NCBI GenBank assembly: GCA_946902875.1
Contig: OX336351.1
Span: forward strand, 4,275,761-4,339,760
Direction of reading: 5' to 3'
DNA length: 64,000 nt
Source: Nematopogon swammerdamellus
Taxonomy: Eukaryota; Arthropoda; Insecta; Lepidoptera; Adelidae
Below the pieces are notes generated by a model. It made no database searches, was not told the origin of the DNA, and saw only the letters and a list, made by a program, of their open reading frames with translations. The translations under genes were made by a program, and so were the position numbers. Shown here in pieces: positions 9,241-20,525 of this stretch (the first letter of the stretch is position 1; each line of letters opens with the position of its first letter).

Positions 9241-9391
9241 TCCCTTACAGATTTATTATTAGTATTGCTTCTAGAGCTATGAGCTATGATTTAATATATA
9301 TTTGTCATTTTATTGTATTTCTTAATCACCGATTGACCATGTTTCTGCAACTGAGCTGCGATCTTTATTATTTATGTACTTAAGTACCTAC

Positions 9392-9929
9392 AGTCCGCGC
9401 GCGAGCTCCAAGGAATCGGTGGCTGTGCAAATTAATTTATTATGGAATTTGTATAGAATTTTTGTATATAGATTCATATTTTGTGATGATTATACTATAC
9501 TACGCGATTTATATTGTACTGTGTGTCTCGCACAGTCTTTTCTTTCTTATTAATAATCTGTGGATTATTATATTCTGTGGTATGCACAGGCCACATTTGC
9601 TTGATATTTGAATATTTCATAAGTAGATTGATGTTCGAAACAAATCATCCTTGAACACTTGCGTTTTTATTATGTAAACAAACATTCGAGTCGCTACTTG
9701 ACATGAGCATAGTTAGGTTTTTCCTGTAGTCTGTTATTTTTAAGTGTTTGATTAAATACAAAGTTTCTGAACAACAATATGTGCTTCATTTCATTGAAGA
9801 ATAAAGTCAAGTCAAGTCGCTGGACAAAGGAAGCACCAGCACAATATTATACTAATTTATAATATAATAAAAATTCTATAATAAGTTAATTTCCACAGCC
9901 ACCGATTCCTCGGAGCTCGCGCGCGGACT
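9392..9929. mobile_element. TIR-bounded MITE-like element
   Basis: The ends are inverted copies of about 60 bp starting AGTCCGCGCGCGAGCTCC and continuing GAATCGGTGGCTGTG. The interior of about 420 bp is AT-rich with no transposase. No convincing target-site duplication was found. The superfamily is not assigned. Confidence 0.6.
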
Positions 9930-11651
9930 AATAATAATAATATGTATGTATGTATGTGTTATTTTTTCTCATTTTATGCGTTGTCACGTAGTCGTTACCT
10001 CCACGCACTAACGGCCGCGCTGTTTTTATTTATCTCTACATAAATAGTGTTATTGTGGTTAGAACTGTGCGCCTATTAGTCAGGCAGATTGCTATGCGGT
10101 CATTCTGTCCTTATTTTCCTATCAACTATTACCCTACGCGATGAATGAAATTAATTTAATCTATATGTATAGGTAGATAAAATCTTACTTCAAAAATTTA
10201 TTATTTGATATTTTTAACGGGGAAACGTCGCTAGCATACTATATATTATAGGGATTTTAGCATCGACAGTTTAGACATTTATTTTAATTTAATAAAATTT
10301 CGATTATTATTGATTAGTAGAAAGATAAAAATACTTTATTGCTCCAAAACCATTTTACAGTAACAAATGATAAGTAATTTACATTGGGTTATTTAGCTTC
10401 ATATATAGCCTATAGGGAGCCTCTAGAACTACTCTTACCATTGGTGCAATCCGCATCAAAATATGTTCAGTGGTTCCGGAGTTTACTTCAAACATACATA
10501 CAGACAGACGTTCCCTTTTATTAGAAGTAGAGATAGAGATAGACTACGCCAAACCCACAGTAGCTTTCCAGATTACATTAGAAATGAATACATAAAAATA
10601 AAAATATATATTTCCTTCATAAATACACAATGTTGTATAGTAGCAAGTTTTTTTTTTTCGTTAAAATTTCCTAAAGTATTCATTTCAGAATACGTCTCAT
10701 CTCTCATTTCAGAAAAGTCGCAGAAAAAAAGTTTATTCATTCTTACATACAGAACGAAACCTTGTCGCAATATCGTTGAATAACAAGCTATGTAAGTAGT
10801 TAGGTATATAACTACGAAGAAAAGGACCTTCTCTGTATGACTACGAATAAAAACCGGCCAAGTGCGAGTCGAAATCGCGCACCGAGGGTTCCGTATCGCC
10901 ATGTCATGGTCAGCGCCACTCACGCCATCATGGATTAGCTAAAATGCTTCATACTGTTTTCGTTAGACGGCGCGCATAAATTTTTTAGTTTCTTGTATTG
11001 GGACCCCGTGAATTTTTCACTTTTTCTTATTTTTTTTATTATTTGTTGTTATATCGGACATAATAAATAACACATATTATGTGAACATTTCAACGGGCTA
11101 TACCTATTACGGTTCAAGAGATACAGCCCTCGGACAGACAGACAAACAGACAGACAGACGGCGTAGGCTTAGTAATAGAGTCCCGCCGATACGGAACCCT
11201 AAAAGCTCAAATCGAAAGCCCGCAACTTGACAAGTCTCATTCAATAGCGCTTTCCGCGAGCTGCTGATACGAGATGCTATCAGTTAATTGGACAAAACGA
11301 CGAATCCCTTTTGCACAGACAGCTAGCTCCCTGATCATCTTGAGATCGCAATTTTGCCTCCGTGAAAACGGGGCTTATGCGTGGAATGTACAATGCTTTA
11401 AGGACGCGTGCTCCTAGGTCATTGATATTATGAAACTGACCAGGCGTCCCGCTTTCGGCGGGACAGTTCCGCTGACAATGTACTTGTCCTGCTGTCCCCC
11501 ATATTACATAAACTGTCCCGCTTTCACCCATTCCTATCTTGTTGTCCCGATATTAAATTTGAATTCGATTTTGGAGGTCAAATTAAATTTTAATTAGAGT
11601 TTTTCAGAATTTCATAAAATGTTGCGATCTTCTCCACAACTTCTAATCTTT
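9930..11651. other. Flippase intron with dispersed repeats
   Basis: 10320-10520 and 10850-11205 are lepidopteran dispersed repeats; the latter carries CCGGCCAAGTGCGAGTCG, GAGGGTTCCGTA and a CAGACAGACAGACGG tail. A small palindrome, GTCCCGC-TTTC-GGCGGGAC, lies near 11447. No coding exon was recognised. Confidence 0.5.
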
Positions 11652-11980
11652 GTACCGCGTGGGGCCGGTACTTTAAAAGAATAGCCCCACTGCATCTCTC
11701 CCCGTGCATGTCGTAAAAGGCGACTAAGGGATATGACTCCCTTCTTATATTACTAGGTGGTAGGGTTTACCCGCCCGGGTTGGTACCACCGCACTGAATG
11801 AAAGGTCGGTCGAAACGGCTATGTAAATAGTTTGTGTTTTCCGTCCAGTTCAGTGTAGCCGGCACGACCGAAGGGAAGCACTGACGTGGCACCAAGTACA
11901 CCCGGTGTTATGGGCTGACATCACGGATGTTGTAGGTGATGTAGCCAACCGTGTCAGTTTCAATAAAAAAAAAAAAAAAT
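11652..11980 (+). mobile_element. SINE, short form with A-tail
   Basis: It starts TACCGCGTGGGGCCGGTAC and continues AGCCCCACTGCATCTCTCC. It then jumps straight to the shared body (GGTGGTAGGGTTTACCCG, TGTAGGTGATGTAGCC) and ends in a long A-run. Compared with the copy at 20052-20525 it lacks the tRNA/5S segment. Confidence 0.8.
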
Positions 11981-12132
11981 AATAAATAAATAAAAAACTT
12001 CTAAAAGCAATAAACCTTAAATGATAAGTATGGTTTTTAATGGAATAAATGTATGAAACTACTTTCTGTGAATCATATTAATAAATTTTTTTTTGTTTTT
12101 TTTTTTGTGAAAACTGACACACTGGTTGGCTA

Positions 12133-12615
12133 CAAAATTGTCTTACATAATACAAAACAAAAATGATGACGAATCATGAATGAATGAATATATGTCTCAC
12201 TGAAATATTTGTTACTTAATGTTGTTTTTTTTTTTATGTAAACTGACACGGTTGGCTACATCACCTACAACGTCCGTGATGTCAGCCCATAACACCGGGT
12301 GAGCTAGGTGGCATGTCAGCGCTTCCCCCTTTGATCGTGCCGGCTACACTGAACTGGTCGGAAAACACAAACTATTTACATAGCCGTTTCAACCGACGTT
12401 TCATCCGTGCGGTGGTACCAACCCGGGCGGGTTAAACCCTACCACCAAGTAAGATTAGGAGGGAAGGGACCTACAGTTTTACGAGGAATCCGAACCTCGG
12501 TCAGCCTCCAACGGTCAGCGGTCACCCATCCAAGTACTGACCGCACCCAGCGTTGCTTAACATTCAATAGCGACAGTTGACTGTCTGCACCACTGAGCTA
12601 ACGAGGCTGACAAAA
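12133..12615 (-). mobile_element. tRNA/5S-chimeric SINE, inverted copy of 5850-6328
   Basis: The reverse complement matches 5850-6328 throughout, including the 88-bp non-SINE extension (here 12133-12222). A second, partial SINE tail (minus strand, GTAGCCAACCAGTGTGTCAG with an A-run) directly precedes it at about 12084-12132. The extension therefore sits between two SINE 3' ends. Confidence 0.7.
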
Positions 12616-13302
12616 CGTCTATATAAATAAAAATAAAATGCTGCTCATTGGTAATCGCATAACTTGAGAACGGCTGGACCGATTTGGCTTTAAATGTTCG
12701 TAATAGTCAATCAGGATTTTAGAGGAAAAAGGAAATATAATTTAAAGGGAAAATATATAAAAATGTTCAATAAGTTTATAACATACTATGGAATTGACAT
12801 AGAACATAAAAAATATTATCCCGCTTTAGCACTGAAAATATCTGGTCAGGTTAACTAGTCGGGACAGATTGGCTAAGTCCGAACAAAAATGTGGTAACCA
12901 AGTGGTAACACAAAATCTGGAGGACGGATTTAGATATAGGTTTAAAATAGAACATCATTGCAAATTAGTCATGTACAGGCTGTGCCCGCGGCTCCGCTCG
13001 CTCTCATATTTTACTTCACTGCTAACCTCATAAGCCATTTAGCGTGATCAAGCTATCCGTAGAATTTTGTTTTATTAAAATCGGTTCAGTGGTTCTCGAG
13101 TTATAAGCGGACAGACAGACACTCAGACAGACAGAAAGCAGACGTTGGATTTTATTATAGGTAAGGAAGGAAGTACCTACACAAGGAGTTTTAGCAATAA
13201 AATTATTAATATCCTCGTTAATATCAATCAATACTAATAATAAATCTGTAAGGGGTGGTGATGGACCAAGTTATTTTGTTTTATTTTGATATTACGTTTG
13301 GA
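12616..13302. repeat. Dispersed lepidopteran repeats
   Basis: 12640-12740 carries CTTGAGAACGGCTGGACCG. 12968-13165 is a minus-strand copy of the repeat found twice at 18007-18560 (GCGGCTCCGCTCGC ... CAGACGTTGGATTTTATTAT). No coding sequence. Confidence 0.5.
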
Positions 13303-13455
13303 TAAATCCTACCACCTAGTAAGATAAGAAGGCTACAGTTTTACGTGGAATACGAACCACGGTCAGCCTCCAACAATCGAGCGGTCCCCCATCCAAATAC
13401 TGGCCGCGCTCAGGGTTGCTTATCAACAGTCGACCGACCGCACCACTGAGCTAAC
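13303..13455 (-). mobile_element. Truncated tRNA/5S SINE head
   Basis: On the minus strand it has the tRNA-like start with AGCTCAGTGGTGCGG, a 5S-like segment (GCAACCCTGAGCGCGGCCAG) and the GGTTCG box, then is cut off after GGTGGTAGG. It lies 100 bp from a flippase exon. Confidence 0.6.
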
Positions 13456-13555
13456 GAGCGTTCCAGAGTTTACCGGGTTGGAAGAGGAAAGATCTGCAGA
13501 ACTTTTAAAACTAGACCAATCATGAACATAACCAATTAAAAAGTCGTGTACTTAC

Positions 13556-13614
13556 TGCATATCGGAATTGCGAGTTGTACTCTCTGTTGTTAGCTTTGAT
13601 TCTCCGTTCAGTCT
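13556..13614 (-). CDS. P4-ATPase short exon (TERRIKANNREYN) before the M1-M2 exon
   Basis: This 59-nt exon lies between acceptor TTTTGTTACAG and donor GTAAGT on the minus strand. Two leading bases (AG) complete a codon begun upstream. Then 19 codons read TERRIKANNREYNSQFRYA, the conserved cytosolic segment just before NNYIKTSKY in animal P4-ATPases (compare the ERRxRANDREYN stretch of ATP8B proteins). It ends in phase 0 and joins the exon at 8820 exactly. With a G contributed by either candidate first exon, the split codon becomes GAG (Glu). Family conservation and splice phase both support it strongly. Confidence 0.88.
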
Positions 13615-13740
13615 CTGTAACAAAAGAATATCGGTCAAGTGCGTGTTTACAGTTTACGAGGCGAGAACGGATGATGGACACTGGGCCACAATAATTAGGA
13701 AGATGGTGGGCCAGTTTCCCAAAATTTTTCCTGCATAAAA

Positions 13741-14072
13741 GTACCGTGTGGGGCCGGTACTTTAAAAGAATAGCCCCACTGCATCTCTCCCCGTGTATGT
13801 CGTAAAAGGCGACTAAGGGATATGACTCCCTTCTTATATTACTAGGTGGTAGGGTTTAACCCGCCCGGGTTGGTACCATCGCACTGAATGAAAGGTCGGT
13901 CGAAACGGCTATGTAAATAGTTTGTGTTTTCCGTCCAGTTCAGTGTAGCCGGCACGACCGAAGGGAAGCACTGACGTGGCACCAAGTTCACCCGGTGTTA
14001 TGGGCTGACATCACGGATGTTGTAGGTGATGTAGCCAACCGTGTCAGTTTCCATAAAAAAAAATAAAAAAAA
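13741..14072 (+). mobile_element. SINE, short form
   Basis: Same family and layout as 11652-11980, starting GTACCGTGTGGGGCCGGTAC and ending in an interrupted A-run. It lacks the tRNA/5S insert. Confidence 0.8.
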
Positions 14073-14585
14073 ATCAGCGCAGAATAAACACTCTTCAATC
14101 AGCGGTGAGGTGTGGATGTGGGGGAGTGTATCAATACTGATCCCACATACACTCATCGCATTATCGGTAATGTTTTTTGTGTTTGATGTTTTGTTTGTCA
14201 CGTTTTCTTGTACGGACAAATTATTTGTCATTTGTCTGAAATAAAGACGTTTTATTTATTTATTTATTTACTCGCCCACGGAGGTATAATCCGTAGATCC
14301 GCTATACCTACCATCTGTCAAAAAACCATATCCGCCTTTTGTCTTTCTACAATGCAAAATATAAAAACCTGTGGCGCCTCTATTATTCAGTATCGCGACT
14401 AATCGATTTTTAGCACGTTTCTTTTATGGCCATAATAACACATATTCTGTGAAAATGTCTACCGGCTACTTGGTACGGTTCAAAAGATACAGCACTCGTA
14501 CGGACGAACTCAGACAAGCTTACGTAACCCTAAAAAAAATCCTTTGAGACGAGTAGAAATACAGTAGAACAAAATACCAGTTTAA
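14073..14585. other. Intron sequence, dispersed repeat tail
   Basis: 14240-14270 is a TTTA run. 14430-14530 resembles the tail of the CCGGCCAAGTGCGAG-type repeat (GGTTCAAAAGATACAGC). No gene seen. Confidence 0.4.
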
Positions 14586-15164
14586 AACACATGTCAGTCA
14601 GTCAGTCAGTCAGCGTGTAAGCGTCCACTGCTGGACATACGCCTCTCCAATTTTCCTCCAGTCCTCCCGGCCTTCAGCGGTACGGAACCACTGCTTTCCG
14701 CCGACGTACTTGATGTCGTCGTCCCACCTGGCGGGTGGTCTTCCCACACTCCGTTTTCCTGTCCACGGCCGCCAGTGTAGGACACGGTTACTCCAGCGGT
14801 CGTCGTCTCTTCGGCTGACGTGCCCAGCCCATTGCCAGTTGAGCTTAGCCACCCGGTATCCAATATCGACTACTTTGGTGCGTCGGCGGATTGCCTCGTT
14901 ACGCACCATATCACGTAGCGTTATTCCCAGCATGGCTCGCTCCATTGCTCGCTGGGCAACTTTCAACCTTTGGACAACACCGACCGTCAGCGTCCACGTT
15001 TCACACCCGTACGTCATAACCGGGAGGACACACTGGTCATATATACGGGTTTTTAAATTTTGCGGAAGATCAGACTTCAGGGCGAATACACACATTGTAA
15101 ACACATACACATTGTAAATCTTATATATCTTGTCCCATGGTCTCACTCGTGTCTTCTGGGTCAC
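14586..15164 (-). pseudogene. 3' end of an RTE/endonuclease-RT LINE
   Basis: An open minus-strand frame (about 184 codons) has YDQCVLPVMTYGCETWTL, RAMERAMLGITLRDMVRN and GRPPARWDDDIK. This is the typical C-terminal tail of RTE-like LINE reverse transcriptases, which lies beyond the polymerase domain. The endonuclease and the RT catalytic motifs are missing, so the copy is 5'-truncated as usual. It ends at a (CTGA)n/(TGAC)n tail at 14591-14614. A related, more decayed piece lies at 22497-22680. Confidence 0.8.
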
Positions 15165-15596
15165 GGTTCACTGTGCCAACTTTAACAGTAATGAACATTG
15201 GAACAAACAAGCTAACAAACGCACAGTTTATGTAAACGACATCGTTTGCCATCTGTAGTTTTAGGGCGCGAACAAATAGACACATCCCTCAGGTTAATAC
15301 GACGACGCGCGTGACTCACTATCCCCGAGCAATGAAATCGGATGATGTCACTGGGATGGGATCACGATAGCTTACGAATCCACACCACACACACCACCAC
15401 AAGGGCTGAGACGGGAAACTCGCAAAATTGGGGCTTTCTTGCCTTCTGAGGTCTACGACCCTTCGAAAGAACTCGAAAAGTGAAGTGGGTACCTACACGA
15501 AACGCGCTTCAGAATTTTGCGAGCATCTTCGCACAACTAGAGGACTCGAAACGCGAAGATCATTTTTTTAATTGCTTCCGAACTAGGTGGCTGTGC
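15165..15596. other. Intron, nothing recognised
   Basis: Mixed-composition sequence with no clear open frame or known repeat. Confidence 0.4.
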
Positions 15597-15960
15597 TCAA
15601 GGTCGAAGCCTCAGGTGCAGATAATTTAACCCCTGAGGAGTTGGCAGTCCGGCTTGGAGCTGTGCTAATGACGCTGGGGAAAGGCTATTAATCCGCGATT
15701 TGAAGATCCGTGGATTGTAGGAGTGGGGAAAGATATTCTCCGGATGCCCGTTCCACACCTTTGCAGTGCGGCACGAGAACGATTTAGAGAATCGTGCAGT
15801 TCGAAGAACTCTTCCGTCCACTAAAAAGGGGTGTTCCGCGAGAGTATGGCGGGTTTGGCGAAGGCGAACAGGAGGAGGAGGGATAAGGGAAGCAATTTCG
15901 CCAGAGCAGCGGCCATAGTAGTACCGATAAAACATGAAATGCAACAATGCCGGTATGTGT
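15597..15960 (-). pseudogene. C-terminal fragment of a jockey-like LINE RT
   Basis: The minus-strand frame reads FYRYYYGRCSGEIASLIP, then RTARFSKSFSCRTAKVWNG and NPRIFKSRINSLS. This is the stereotyped C-terminus of jockey/CR1-type LINE ORF2 proteins. No RT core is present. Related fragments occur at 31040-32000 (plus), 32204-32495 (minus) and 55215-55560 (minus), so the family is widespread here. Confidence 0.75.
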
Positions 15961-16100
15961 GTGAGATGCCAAAACTATAATGTGGCAGGTGTGGCTTTGG
16001 TTGCATGCGTCGTCGCCGTCGTCGGTTGAATTCTCTGTCGTGCGAATGAATCAGATACCGTCAATATAAAAGTCGTGGCGAATATTAAACAAGTACTTAA

Positions 16101-16462
16101 AACGAGACGGAAGTTAACTTTCTCCATACAAAATCGTCTTTCGGCTTTTATGTTTTGTAGCCCCGTAAACCTTATCCAACTTTAAATTTTTTTTTTTTCT
16201 TAAAGACCGTCCAATCTACGTTCCTGTAATATTTATTACGTAGCCTTAAAACTCACGGCACCAAGGCGAATTCGCACTCTTTCTGAAAATCGGGCACTAT
16301 ACTGAAGCGATCGAAAAGACATTTCCAATTTGGCTAATTATTTTTAAAGTTTGTTTATTTTGTTTTAGTTTAGGTAATTTTAATTTGATAGGTAGTTTCC
16401 AATGTCAAAACATAAATGCCGAAAGACGATTTTGTATGGAGAAAGTTAACTTCGGTCTCGTC
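16101..16462. mobile_element. TTAA-flanked TIR element (MITE)
   Basis: TTAA at 16097-16100 and 16463-16466 flank inverted ends of about 57 bp (ACGAGAC ... GTTAACTTTCTCCATAC ... ATCGTCTTTCGG). Each arm ends near ATGTTTTG. The interior is about 250 bp and non-coding. TTAA suggests piggyBac mobilisation, but the tips do not start with CC, so the superfamily is open. Confidence 0.6.
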
Positions 16463-17028
16463 TTAAAAACCTCGTACGCCATACAATGCACACACACAGC
16501 CTTCTCGATATTTTCATTTCAAAATGATTTCTATGCGACGTCTTCCTTCACTGGTGCCCTATAAGTGGCTATCTCCACGGCGTAGGGCCCTTAACCGACG
16601 GAAGGATCCAGGTAATGGCGTCCAAGGGCGACAGTAACCATCTCCGACTCCACGGCAGCCCTTCAAGGTAGCCCTTATAAGGAAAAAATTACATTCTCGA
16701 TACAGTCCATTTCTAATTTCCCACATTATTTTGTTAATACGTTTTGGATTAATAAATCAATTTGATTTGATTTGAACCTCGCACCGCAAAAGGTAAGGCA
16801 GGAAAAGCATGTGACCACCACTCAAACGATCTGCCTTGAGTTGTACGGATTGCTGGAAGGCCGTGCCAGTTATGCCTATGGGAATTTGCCGAAAGCAAAT
16901 TCTCAAAACGTAGACGGATCTTCCTAACCTCAAAATCCTTATTATGTTATTGAGGAACACGTCTTGTCGATTCTTTTGATTTGATAGGGTAGAATTCGGC
17001 TGAAACATCAATCTAAACCTGTACGTAA

Positions 17029-17600
17029 CTACGCTTGGGCTACTAAAGGTTTGCGAGGCTGGCCAAGAAGTTTGTTAAGTAGGCCGGTTGATTTGGTCGG
17101 TTGATCGGTTTGTGACGATGCCAAGAGGTTTGAGAATTTGGCCAAGAGGTTTGCGAAGGTAGTCAAAAGCTTTGCAAGGCTGGCCAAGAGGTTTGTGAAT
17201 TTGTTCAAAAGATTTGCGTTTCCCAATAGGACTGTGACGATGCTAAGAAGTTTGCGCACTTGGCCAAGATATTTGAGAATTTGGCCAAGAGGTTTGCGAA
17301 GATAGTCAAAAGCTTTGCAAGGCTCGCCAAGAGGTTTGTGAATTTAGTCAAAAGATTTGTGTTTCCCAATAGGTCTGTGACGATGCCAAGAATTTTTTGC
17401 ACTTGGCCAAGAGGTTTGAGAATTTGAACAAGAGGTTTGCGAAGATAGTCAAAAGCTTTGCAAGGCTGGCTAAGAGATGTGTGAATTTGGCCAAAAAATT
17501 TGCGTTTCCAAATAGGTTTGTGACGATGCCGACAGGTTTCGTACTTGGCCAGAGGTTTGGAAGTCTGACAAGAGCTTTGCGAAGTTGGCCTCTTGGGTTG
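17029..17600. repeat. Minisatellite with 21-bp basic unit and 122/143-bp higher-order period
   Basis: The basic unit resembles GGCCAAGAGGTTTGNGAATTT. The marker TGTGACGATG recurs at 17111, 17233, 17376 and 17519, giving spacings of 122, 143 and 143 bp, which differ by exactly one basic unit. Minus-strand frames are open and Leu/Ala-rich (FANLLAKFSNLLA) because the unit is a multiple of three. I treat these as a by-product, not a gene. Confidence 0.8.
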
Positions 17601-18006
17601 AAGCTGGCCGCGTACTCGACTCGACACTGATAGGTAGGTAGAGAGAGTCCGCGGCGAGTATCGCAAGTGTTTTCACTTGGCGCGAGGTTATTCCACGAAC
17701 GGCGAGTGTACAAGTGTTCAGTAAATATTTAATAGCCCATTTTGATAGCGCAGACGTGAAGATCAATAAAGCTATTACGAAAATCGTGTCTCGCTCGGTT
17801 ACTGTACTGTGTGATCTGCTGGACTTTTATACACCACACGCGATGTCCATGAATTTATCGAAGTGATAATGACTGAGTGAAAGTTTATAGAATAGGAATA
17901 TTTTATTGCAACCACACCGTTCGTTTGAAATCAAAGCTAAAAAATATTTAAAGCCCGAGTAGACAAGTATGTAGGTTTATATCTAATAAACTGTAGTTCA
18001 TATGTA

Positions 18007-18560
18007 TCCTTACCTATAATAAAATCCAACGTCTGCTTTCTGTCAGAGTGTCTGAGTGTATGTCTGTCTGTCCGCTTATAACTCGAGAACCACTGAACCG
18101 ATTTTAATAAAAAAAAAATCTACGGATAGCTTGATTCTTCCCATCAACTATAGGCTACTTACTATCACGCTAAATGGCTTATAAGGTTAGCAGTGAAGTG
18201 AAATATGAGAGCGGGCGGAGCCGCGGGCACAGCTTGTTCATGTATATGTTTTAATTAACTAGTACGTACTTATATGTAGTACACATATTACAGTATATTA
18301 TATTTATATTTGTTATCCTTCCTTACCTATAATAAAATCCAACGTCTGCTTTCTGTCTGAGTGTCTGAGTGTCTGAGTGTATGTCTGTCTGTCCGCTTAT
18401 AACTCGAGAACCACTGAACCGATTTTAATAAAACAAAATTCTACGGATAGCTTGATTCTTCCCATCAACTATAGGCTACTTACTATCACGCTAAATAGCT
18501 TATGAGGTTAGCAGTGAAGTGAAATATGAGAGCGGGCGGAGCCGCGGGCACAGCTTGTCT
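18007..18560 (+). repeat. Two direct copies of a lepidopteran dispersed repeat
   Basis: 18007-18240 and 18326-18560 are near-identical: CCTATAATAAAATCCAACGT, CTGTCTGTCCGCTTATAACT ... GGCGGAGCCGCGGGCACAGC. They are separated by about 85 bp of AT-rich DNA. A third, inverted copy is at 12968-13165. Confidence 0.75.
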
Positions 18561-18773
18561 ATATTATATTTTACAATCCCAAAATGACGTATTTTGCTAC
18601 TACCTACTTATATTTCACAATATATACGACTCTTCAAACATCCAAAGGTTCACTGAAGAAATTCCTGTAAGAGATAAGTCTGCCTTTGCCCCATGTAAAT
18701 TACATATCGAGTTTCTTTCTGGAAAATGTATTTGGAGCAACAAAGTATTTCTACCCTAATCTATCACACCAGG

Positions 18774-19095
18774 TTTTTTTTTTATGGATAGTGACACGGT
18801 TGGCTACATCACCTACAACATCCGTGATGTCAGCCCATAACACCGGGTAAACTTGGTGCCACGTCAGTGCTTCCCTTCGGTCGTGCCGGCTACACTGAAC
18901 TGGACGGAAAAACACAAACTATTTACATAGCCGTTTCGACCGACCTTTCATTCAATGCGGTGGTACCAACCCGGGCGGGCTAAACCCTACCACCTAGTAA
19001 TATAAGGGAGTCATATCCCTTAGTCACCTTTTACGACATACACGGGGAGAGATGCAGTGGGGCTATTCTTTTAAAGTAACGGCACCACACGGTAC
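18774..19095 (-). mobile_element. SINE, short form
   Basis: Reverse-oriented copy of the family, with poly-T at the left (its A-tail) and CCACACGGTAC at the right (its 5' end). No tRNA/5S segment. Confidence 0.8.
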
Positions 19096-19333
19096 AATAT
19101 AAGAAGGGCGTGGTTTCGCGAAGAGTGGTGTTATTGGCTGTGCCTGATTGTCCGATGAACTCTTCCCATGCTAGTTAATTATAAAAAAAATATTGAAATA
19201 CACAACAATAATACAAAACAACGGGCCTATTCGAGTCTCTCTAGTTATAATATGTATGTAGAACCGAGAACCTGGTTCTAAGTTCATAAAGTTCATAAGT
19301 TGGGTAATATAACCTGGTTTTTTATTTAAAAAA

Positions 19334-19482
19334 TATAAAAACCGCCTTCAAAAATGTATGAAATAAAAAAAATCGAACCCTAGAGTTGAAGGCGGTCGGC
19401 TATTTTTGCTTGCTTTAGCACCACCTTCAACTCTAGGGTTAGATTTTTTTTATTTCATACATTTTTGAAGGCGGTTTTTAAA
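19334..19482. repeat. Long inverted repeat (hairpin) with about 60-bp arms
   Basis: The left arm reads AAACCGCCTTCAAAAATGTA ... CCCTAGAGTTGAAGGCGG. The right arm is its near-perfect reverse complement, with a spacer of about 27 nt. It is followed at 19500-19765 by a dispersed lepidopteran repeat (GGAGGTTCTCAATTC on the minus strand). Confidence 0.75.
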
Positions 19483-20051
19483 TTTTTTTAAGTAATTTTT
19501 CATTTTACAGTTTTTTCAGTAATTTTTTGCTATTAATGTACTCGGCGGAATCGCTCGGCCTTAGGCCTCGCGATTCCGCTTGGCTTTCCAATCCGATCTT
19601 GACCAAATTGAAATGGGACCACACGGGAAGCACCAGCTTTCAAATAAAAAAAGAATCATCAAAATCGGTTCACCCAGTCGAAAGTTCTGAGGGGAAAAAC
19701 ATTAAAAAAAAAAACAATGGAATTGAGAACCTCCTCCTTTTTTTTTTAAGTCGGTTAAAAAAGGGATCGAAAATGGCGGCGTTTTACAGCTGTACAGTCG
19801 GCAGGCAATTTTTCTTTTTTTCCATAGTATATTTTTTTATTTGAAAATTTTCATCTCGGATCAATTGCTTTATTTTCTTTAGACGGCAATACTGTGTGAG
19901 CGAGAGGCAAATAGGAGCAAAATCCCTTTCTTTAAAGGTTATATGTACCTATGTACCTTAGGTGTGTCCTTGAAGATTTGAAGGGTAGAAAAATGCTTTT
20001 CCAAGATGATGTGCTGATTGTCTGCTGTATATATTACGAGTTTAGATATAA

Positions 20052-20525
20052 TTTTTTTTTTTTATGGAACCTGACACGGTTGGCTACATCACCTACAACA
20101 TCCGTGATGTCAGCCCATAACACCGGGTGAACTAGGTGCCATGTCAGTGCTTCCCTTCATTTCATGTCGGCTACACTAAACTGGACGGAAAACACGAACT
20201 ATTTACATAGCCGTTTCGACCGACGTTTCGTTGAGTGCGGTGGTACCAACCCGGCCGGGATAAACCCTACCACCTTGTAAGGTAAGAAGGAAAGGGACCT
20301 ACAGTTTAACGTGGAATCCGAACCACGGTCAGCCTCCAACGGTCGAGCGGTCACCCATCCAATAACTGACCGCGCTCAGCGTTGCTTAATAACAGTTGAC
20401 TAACCAACCGCGCCACTGAGCTACCGAGGCTGACGAATTTTCTTATCCCTTAGTCGACTTTTACGACATGCGACGGGGAGAGATGCAGTGGGGCTATTCT
20501 TTTTAAGTACCGACCCCACACGGTA
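20052..20525 (-). mobile_element. Long-form SINE holding both head types
   Basis: Read on the minus strand it starts TACCGTGTGGGGTCGGTAC and runs to GACTAAGGGAT. It then continues with a tRNA-like start (GCCTCGGTAGCTCAGTGG), a 5S-like segment (TTAAGCAACGCTGAGCGCGG, TTGGATGGGTGACCGCTC) and GGTTCGGATTCC, followed by the shared body and A-tail. It shows the arrangement from which the short forms appear to have lost the tRNA/5S part. Confidence 0.75.

Noticed and set aside
17205..17766. Leu-rich protein frames on the minus strand
   Set aside because: By-product of a 21-bp minisatellite; no start context, splice sites or family match.
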